A stretch of DNA of 21,300 bases from Vicinamibacteria bacterium (lineage in GTDB: Bacteria > Acidobacteriota > Vicinamibacteria > Vicinamibacterales > UBA2999): the NCBI GenBank assembly GCA_025938035.1, contig JAICQE010000063.1, forward strand, positions 1 to 21,300. Reading direction: 5' to 3'. Shown here piece by piece: positions 17,598 to 21,300 of this stretch. Position 1 is the stretch's first letter, and the number at the start of each line of letters is the position of its first letter. The notes beneath the pieces were generated by a model. That model saw only the letters and a program-made list of their open reading frames with translations, was not told the DNA's origin and did not search any database. A program made the position numbers and the translations under genes.

Positions 17598-19990
17598 GCA
17601 ATCAGTGAGAACGCCGGGCGAAGCGCGGCGGCAGCGGCATGCTGTCGCTGCAACTCCGCGAGCCTGGCATGACAATGCGCCAACGCGTTATCGACCACCT
17701 CGCGTTGGGCTGCCGCCTGCCTTTCCGCGCGACGGTCGAACAGCCCGGGTTGGAGCAGGTTCACCGCCATGCGTGCGCCACGCTGCGCGATTTCGCGCGC
17801 GATAGCGTGTTCCCGTTCGAGTGCCAGTGCCATCGATGCGCGAAGCGAGTCCGGGAACAGCTGCATGAAACCTCGATGTTGAATGCCGGCATCTTCTTGA
17901 ACCTGTTTCCATGAGGTATCCACGAGCCGGCGAATCTCGTCCCGGTGCCGCTGCCTGGTCCAGCCAGGCTCTCCGCTGACACCGATGAGCGTCTCCCATA
18001 ACAGCTGACCCTCGGAGTCCGCGAACTCGACCCACAGGGCCCAGCAGGCATGCGAAGGCGGTGCGCGCCGTCCACACGTCACGAAGGGACGGACTTGCGC
18101 GCCCGCGCCAAAAACATCCGCAGGGAGCAGCCGCCGGGCTGTACCGAGACGTGCCGCTTCCGCCGCCGCACGCTCACGCAGGTCACCGGCCACTACGCCC
18201 GGTGACGCTGACGCTGACGGAGAGGCCAATCGGGGCAGCGGGCTGCCGCCGACTATGTATGCGGCCGACTCCCGATCGGATGGCGCGGTCCGGGCAAGAC
18301 TGGTGAAGGCGGACGAGATATGCGATCGGCGTTGCGCGAGGCGAACCACGCGCGTTTCCTCAACCGTCTCTCTTGCCACCAGATGCAGCTGGTGAACGAT
18401 GCGGGACTGACCGATGCGGTCGACACGTCCGACACGCTGTTCGATCCGCGTCGGGGTCCACGGAACCTCCAGATGAATCACCAGCCGGCACCGCTGCTGG
18501 AGGTTCAGCCCTTCGCTGGCCGCATCGGTTGCCAGCAGCACCCGCCGGGCCCCGCCGGCGAACTCCTGGATCACCCGTGATCGTTCCGCGGCGGTCAGGC
18601 CACCGTGCAGCACGCACGTGTCCAGGCCGGCGAGCTGACGCTGGAGGGCGCCCAGCGTGTCGCGGTATTCGGTAAACACGATCGCGGGCTCATTCGATCG
18701 CCGGAGCAGCCGCTCGAGACAGCGCAGTTTGCTTTCCGACGCGACGACTCCCCGCGCGAGCGCCAGAATGGCTTCGAGCGTGCGTCGTTCCGTCGCGCGG
18801 TCCGTCAGCCCCGGGGCGCCAACGTCCGCGGCCGGCTCGTCGTCGTTTTCTGAAAACAGGTGCAACGGGAGGTCGAGCTGGCCGTCCGCAGACGGGAACG
18901 CGTCGAGAAGCGCCAGGCGGCGCTCCAGCGTTCTCGCCAGCGAGGAAGCGCTGCTGCAGGCCCGGCGCGTCAGGATGATCATTGCCAGTCGCGCGGCGGC
19001 GAATGCGGGTTTTCGCCAGACGCGGCGCACGTACGCCATCAGGGCACGATGCATCTGGCTCTCGACGTTTGACAGCCGGACGCGAAGCCACCGCGTGCGC
19101 CTGGTGGCCGAAATGGACACATCGGCGCGCGTCCGGCGGAAGACCCAGAGCGGAAACGAGTGTTCCAGATCGCCCACGGATGTGAGGCGCGCAAACGCCG
19201 CCTCATCGCCGGAATGTGGCGTCGCCGAAAGCATGACAACCACGCGAGAGCGTCGCGCCAGCAGCGCGGCCGCCTCATGGCGTCCCGTCGCCCCCGCGAT
19301 GCCATGCGCCTCGTCCACGACGAGCAGGTCCCACACCACCGGTTCGAGGGCGCGGATGACTTCGGGGCGCTTGATGTAGTCCGTGGAAGTCAGCACCAGC
19401 GAATGCGCGGCCCACGGGTTGCCGTCGACGAGCGGCAGACGCCGGAGGGCTGCCGAATCGAGCACCACTGGGGCGACGTGAAACCGTCCGCTCAGCTCGT
19501 CCTGCCACTGCTCGCGCAGCCCAGCCGGGCAGAGCACCAGCACATGCGCATCTCCCCGCCGCGCCAGCGTTTCCGCGATGATCAGCCCGGCCTGGATTGT
19601 CTTTCCCAGGCCGACTTCATCCGCGATCAGGATTCGCGTCGTCTGCCCGCCGGCGACCGCCAATGCCGGTTCGAGCTGATAGGGGAGGACGGCGACGTCG
19701 GCTTTGACCGCCGCGCGCAGGGAGTCGAGGGCAGGCGTGGCTTCTGCGAGCGCCGTTCGGGCCAGATGCCGCCAGCGTCGCCGGGAGACGACTCGCGTGG
19801 TGTTGATGGAAGGCAGACGTTCGAACGGCTCAAAGGGGAGGAGGTAGCGCGCACGGCTGCCCCGATTCGTTCGATCGCTGCCGACAACCGTGAGGACTGT
19901 GGCGGTGTCGCACGGCAATGTCTCGGCGACGGTCCATCGTTCGTCGCGGATTCGCACGACATCGCCACGGCGCGGAACGGATGCACCCAT
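17591..19990 (-). CDS. SNF2-type superfamily 2 helicase (DrmD-like), partner of the methyltransferase
   Basis: This 799-residue protein is a full two-lobe SF2/SNF2 ATPase. It has YQLEPAL (Q-motif-like, 104-110), Walker A in DEVGLGKTIQAGLI (124-137), CPAGLREQW (154-162), the DEAH box in LLVVDEAHG (222-230) and LSATPHSGD (254-261). Lobe two has IVFTEYRDT (437-445), LHGGL (461-465), ATDAASEGLNLQ (487-498) and the arginine finger motif QRVGRVDRIGQ (518-528). The C-terminal 260 residues are family-specific and helical at the end; no nuclease motif was seen. It would translocate along or remodel DNA using ATP. ATG 19990 follows 131 bases without a gene, so the promoter of the pair is probably there. 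Position ahead of the methyltransferase and this motif set suggest DISARM DrmD, or a related stand-alone restriction module. Confidence 0.88.
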   Translation of the reverse strand: MGASVPRRGDVVRIRDERWTVAETLPCDTATVLTVVGSDRTNRGSRARYLLPFEPFERLPSINTTRVVSRRRWRHLARTALAEATPALDSLRAAVKADVAVLPYQLEPALAVAGGQTTRILIADEVGLGKTIQAGLIIAETLARRGDAHVLVLCPAGLREQWQDELSGRFHVAPVVLDSAALRRLPLVDGNPWAAHSLVLTSTDYIKRPEVIRALEPVVWDLLVVDEAHGIAGATGRHEAAALLARRSRVVVMLSATPHSGDEAAFARLTSVGDLEHSFPLWVFRRTRADVSISATRRTRWLRVRLSNVESQMHRALMAYVRRVWRKPAFAAARLAMIILTRRACSSASSLARTLERRLALLDAFPSADGQLDLPLHLFSENDDEPAADVGAPGLTDRATERRTLEAILALARGVVASESKLRCLERLLRRSNEPAIVFTEYRDTLGALQRQLAGLDTCVLHGGLTAAERSRVIQEFAGGARRVLLATDAASEGLNLQQRCRLVIHLEVPWTPTRIEQRVGRVDRIGQSRIVHQLHLVARETVEETRVVRLAQRRSHISSAFTSLARTAPSDRESAAYIVGGSPLPRLASPSASASPGVVAGDLRERAAAEAARLGTARRLLPADVFGAGAQVRPFVTCGRRAPPSHACWALWVEFADSEGQLLWETLIGVSGEPGWTRQRHRDEIRRLVDTSWKQVQEDAGIQHRGFMQLFPDSLRASMALALEREHAIAREIAQRGARMAVNLLQPGLFDRRAERQAAAQREVVDNALAHCHARLAELQRQHAAAAALRPAFSLIAW

Positions 19991-20077
19991 GGCGGGAGCG
20001 GACTGCAGACGGCGTTCCGGCGAGAAATCTTGGTATTACGCGAGGTGTCCGGCCTGCGAATAGCGGAAACTGCAGTC

Positions 20078-20092
20078 CGGGCGAAGCGCCCG
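20078..20092 (-). terminator. GC-rich hairpin downstream of the Smr gene
   Basis: On the minus strand, CGGGCG, loop CTT, then CGCCCG form a perfect six-base-pair stem, 30 bases after the Smr stop codon. Only a short, interrupted T run (TTT within GCAGTTTCC) follows, so it is a weak intrinsic terminator at best. It would separate queF-Smr transcription from the helicase gene. The remaining bases 19991-20121 show nothing else clear. Confidence 0.35.
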
Positions 20093-20121
20093 AACGGCAG
20101 TAATTGCGTACGTCGCCAGCT

Positions 20122-20409
20122 TTAGACCGACCTGCCCTTCAGCCTCGCGACGGTGGCGCCGAGGTGCGATTCCGCTGCGTCCCAGAACTCGACGACCAGC
20201 GGATGACGGTCGAGCGCCTGCTGGACGATCCCGCGCTGGACGCCTTTGCCGCGTCCGTGGATGAACCGGACTTCACCCAGTCCGGCCTCGTGCGCCGCGT
20301 TGATGTATTCCTCGACAACTGAGGCGATGTCGCGCGGAGCAAACGGGTGCAGGTCGAGCTGCGCTTCGATGGGGATGCGGTGGGTCAGCGCTGATGTCCT
20401 TCCTTCCAC
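20122..20409 (-). CDS. Stand-alone Smr domain protein
   Basis: The 95-residue protein is essentially one Smr domain. It has the opening LDLHPFAPRDI (the conserved LDLH motif) and the nucleic-acid-contacting VRFIHGRGKG with the HGRGxG motif, followed by a helix and EFWDAAESHLGATVARLK. Smr domains occur at the end of MutS2 and alone, and many nick or cleave nucleic acid; the cellular target of this one is unknown. The frame is open upstream to 20520, but that extension is Arg-rich shadow of queF and crosses the tandem duplication, so GTG 20409 is chosen, 40 bases after the queF stop. A CTG start 21 bases later, preceded by GGAAGGA, would also fit. It is probably co-transcribed with queF. Confidence 0.8.
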   Translation of the reverse strand: MEGRTSALTHRIPIEAQLDLHPFAPRDIASVVEEYINAAHEAGLGEVRFIHGRGKGVQRGIVQQALDRHPLVVEFWDAAESHLGATVARLKGRSV

Positions 20410-20414
20410 CTGAA

Positions 20415-20466
20415 GGCGGAAAGCTACGCGATCGTCGGCGAGGCGGAAGCTACGCGATCGTCGGCG
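20415..20466. repeat. Tandem direct duplication of the queF 3' end
   Basis: About 26 bases occur twice in direct tandem (20415-20440 and 20442-20466), differing by one extra A in the first copy. Each copy carries CTACGCGATCGTCGGCG, which on the minus strand is the end of queF with its TAG stop. The second, functional copy is inside queF; the first lies between queF and the Smr start. It looks like a local replication-slippage duplication. Confidence 0.8.
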
Positions 20467-20809
20467 CCGGGTAGGACGCGGTAACGACGGTCTTGATGCC
20501 GCCCCGGACAGAAAAATCACCGACGACGGTCATCCGCCGCGGCGCGCAGGCGGCGACGAGATCGTCGAGGATCTGGTTCGTCACCGCTTCGTAAAAGATG
20601 CCGCGATTGCGGAACTCGATCATGTAGTACTTCAACGACTTCAGCTCGATGCAGCGGTCGCCCGGCACGTAGGTGATGCGTATCTCGCCGAAGTCGGGGA
20701 GGCCGGTCTTGGGACAGACGGACGTGAACTCCGGGCAGCTGATCGCGATCTCGAAGTCGCGCTCGGGACGCGGATTGGGAAAGGTCTCCAGCGGCCCCGT
20801 GCTTGACAT
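20450..20809 (-). CDS. queF: NADPH-dependent 7-cyano-7-deazaguanine (preQ0) reductase
   Basis: The 119-residue protein is the short, single-domain (Bacillus-type) QueF. It reduces the nitrile of preQ0 to preQ1 with two NADPH, a step in making the tRNA base queuosine. Catalytic Cys32 (nitrile thioimide) and Asp39 lie in [16 protein letters not shown] with the family spacing of seven. The QueF motif [14 protein letters not shown] (about 55-68) follows, and GIFYEAVTN and GDFSVRGGI come after. Length is slightly below the family's usual 130-165, mostly at the N-terminus. ATG 20809 has no ribosome-binding site but lies ten bases after an extended -10 box, so the mRNA may be leaderless. Other queuosine genes are not in the window. 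It probably heads a two-gene unit with the Smr gene. Confidence 0.95.
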   Translation of the reverse strand: MSSTGPLETFPNPRPERDFEIAISCPEFTSVCPKTGLPDFGEIRITYVPGDRCIELKSLKYYMIEFRNRGIFYEAVTNQILDDLVAACAPRRMTVVGDFSVRGGIKTVVTASYPAPTIA

Positions 20810-20818
20810 CGGTGCCAG

Positions 20819-20827
20819 ATTCTAGCA
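20819..20827 (-). promoter_or_regulatory. Extended -10 promoter candidate for queF
   Basis: On the minus strand TGCTAGAAT matches the extended -10 consensus (TGnTATAAT). Transcription would start around 20812, three bases before the queF ATG, implying a leaderless message. No good -35 is seen at 16-18 bases, as often with extended -10 promoters. TAGC/GCTA around it forms a small palindrome. Confidence 0.45.
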
Positions 20828-20866
20828 CTTTGCTAAGGAAATCCCTGTGTCTTGCGCGTGCGTTCG

Positions 20867-20895
20867 TTGACAGTCGATCACGTGCGCGCTAGCAT
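20867..20895 (+). promoter_or_regulatory. Sigma70-type promoter for the HU-like gene
   Basis: A perfect -35 box TTGACA (20867-20872) is followed, after 17 bases, by TAGCAT (20890-20895), a four-of-six match to TATAAT. Transcription would begin near 20902, leaving a leader of about 90 bases before the ATG at 20992. Confidence 0.65.
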
Positions 20896-20991
20896 TACGG
20901 CGATTTCTCGCGAGTTTCCGCAGCAGTTCAGACGCGCGCGCAACTGCGACGCGGCCGAATCGTCGGCGCGCACCAGCATTGGGGGGACGTG

Positions 20992-21291
20992 ATGGCAGAA
21001 GCCCGGAGAATGGGCAAATCAGAATTGTTCTCGCACTTCGCCGAGCGGTTCGAGGTGAAGCGCACGCAGGCACGCGAATTCTTCGATGCGCTGACTGAAC
21101 TGGCGGAGAAGGAGCTCAAGCGCTCGGGCGAGTTCGTGCTGCCGGGCATGGTCAAGCTGGTCGTGCAGAAGCGCAAGGCGCGCATGGGCCGCAACCCGGC
21201 CACCGGCGAGGCGATCAAGATTCCCGCCAAGACCGTTGTCAAGGCGCGTATCGCCAAACAGTTGAAGGACACCGTTCTTCCCAAGAAGTAA
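20992..21291 (+). CDS. HU/IHF-family nucleoid DNA-binding protein
   Basis: This 99-residue basic protein has the HU fold. A helical half comes first (MGKSELFSHFAERFEVKRTQ, then AREFFDALTELAEKEL), then FVLPGMVKLVVQKRKARMGR and the DNA-inserting arm with GRNPATGEAIKIPAKTVVKA. The NPATGE motif with its intercalating proline is the family's signature. It would dimerise and bend or compact DNA. Compared with canonical HU, the N-terminus is a few residues longer and the C-terminal half differs (KLVVQKRKARMGR in place of FG.F..R.R..R), as in divergent HU-like paralogues; which paralogue this is cannot be told. ATG 20992 is chosen over the adjacent GTG 20989 because GGGGGG lies at the right distance upstream. 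A good promoter is at 20867-20895. Confidence 0.93.
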   Translation: MAEARRMGKSELFSHFAERFEVKRTQAREFFDALTELAEKELKRSGEFVLPGMVKLVVQKRKARMGRNPATGEAIKIPAKTVVKARIAKQLKDTVLPKK

Positions 21292-21300
21292 CGGCGGGGA

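Noticed and set aside
17598..17675. Upstream TTG start for the methyltransferase
   Set aside because: It would overlap the helicase gene by 85 bases and add a Cys/Arg-rich tail. GTG 17597, overlapping by seven bases, is more natural.
20410..20520. Longer Smr protein with an Arg-rich N-terminus
   Set aside because: This part overlaps queF in another frame and includes the tandem duplication; the Smr domain starts later.

Overview
The window is high-GC bacterial chromosome and most likely comes from an Acidobacteriota member, possibly a Vicinamibacteria-like lineage. The main reason is a secreted VWFA-related protein (633-2621) with the layout known almost only from Acidobacteria. Further support comes from tandem-FKBP and amidohydrolase exported proteins and from repeat-flanked S23 and GxxExxY small genes. 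No rRNA, tRNA, CRISPR array, transposase or integrase was recognised.

Layout. 1-513 is the 3' end of a ParE-type topoisomerase subunit. 633-2621 is the VWFA-related protein. 2622-2960 has no intact gene but holds a decayed minus-strand remnant of what looks like a two-gene locus. 2961-6576 carries a MATE exporter, a small four-helix-bundle (S23/IVP-type) gene bounded by heptamer repeats, and a proline-catabolic aldehyde dehydrogenase (pruA). 6656-11619 is a minus-strand operon, sucA-sucB-FKBP: 2-oxoglutarate dehydrogenase E1 and E2, then an exported tandem FKBP. It converges on pruA over a repeat hairpin. 11691-13825 holds a HAD phosphatase and an exported amidohydrolase. 13849-14297 is a frameshifted GxxExxY gene between inverted octamer repeats. 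14304-19990 (minus) is a two-gene SNF2-type helicase plus large N6-adenine methyltransferase locus of restriction/defence type. 20122-20809 (minus) holds a stand-alone Smr domain protein and queF (queuosine synthesis). 20992-21291 encodes an HU-like nucleoid protein behind a good sigma70-type promoter.

The two most interesting themes are these. First, two families of short-period inverted repeats each occur once around a small gene (heptamers around S23, octamers around GxxExxY) and once as a gene-less hairpin (sucA-sucB junction; pruA/FKBP junction). All four sit within a few bases of a neighbouring gene's start or stop. This recalls 23S rRNA intervening sequences, but in mRNA context. Second, the helicase-methyltransferase pair resembles the DrmD-DrmMI half of class 1 DISARM but has no drmA, drmB or drmC and no recognisable nuclease beside it.

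Functionally the housekeeping genes are mixed: central carbon and proline oxidation both feed 2-oxoglutarate metabolism, because pruA makes glutamate and sucAB consume 2-oxoglutarate. The accessory material (helicase/methyltransferase, repeat cassettes, decayed remnant) lies between these blocks. All family assignments come from reading the sequence by eye; no database search was run.
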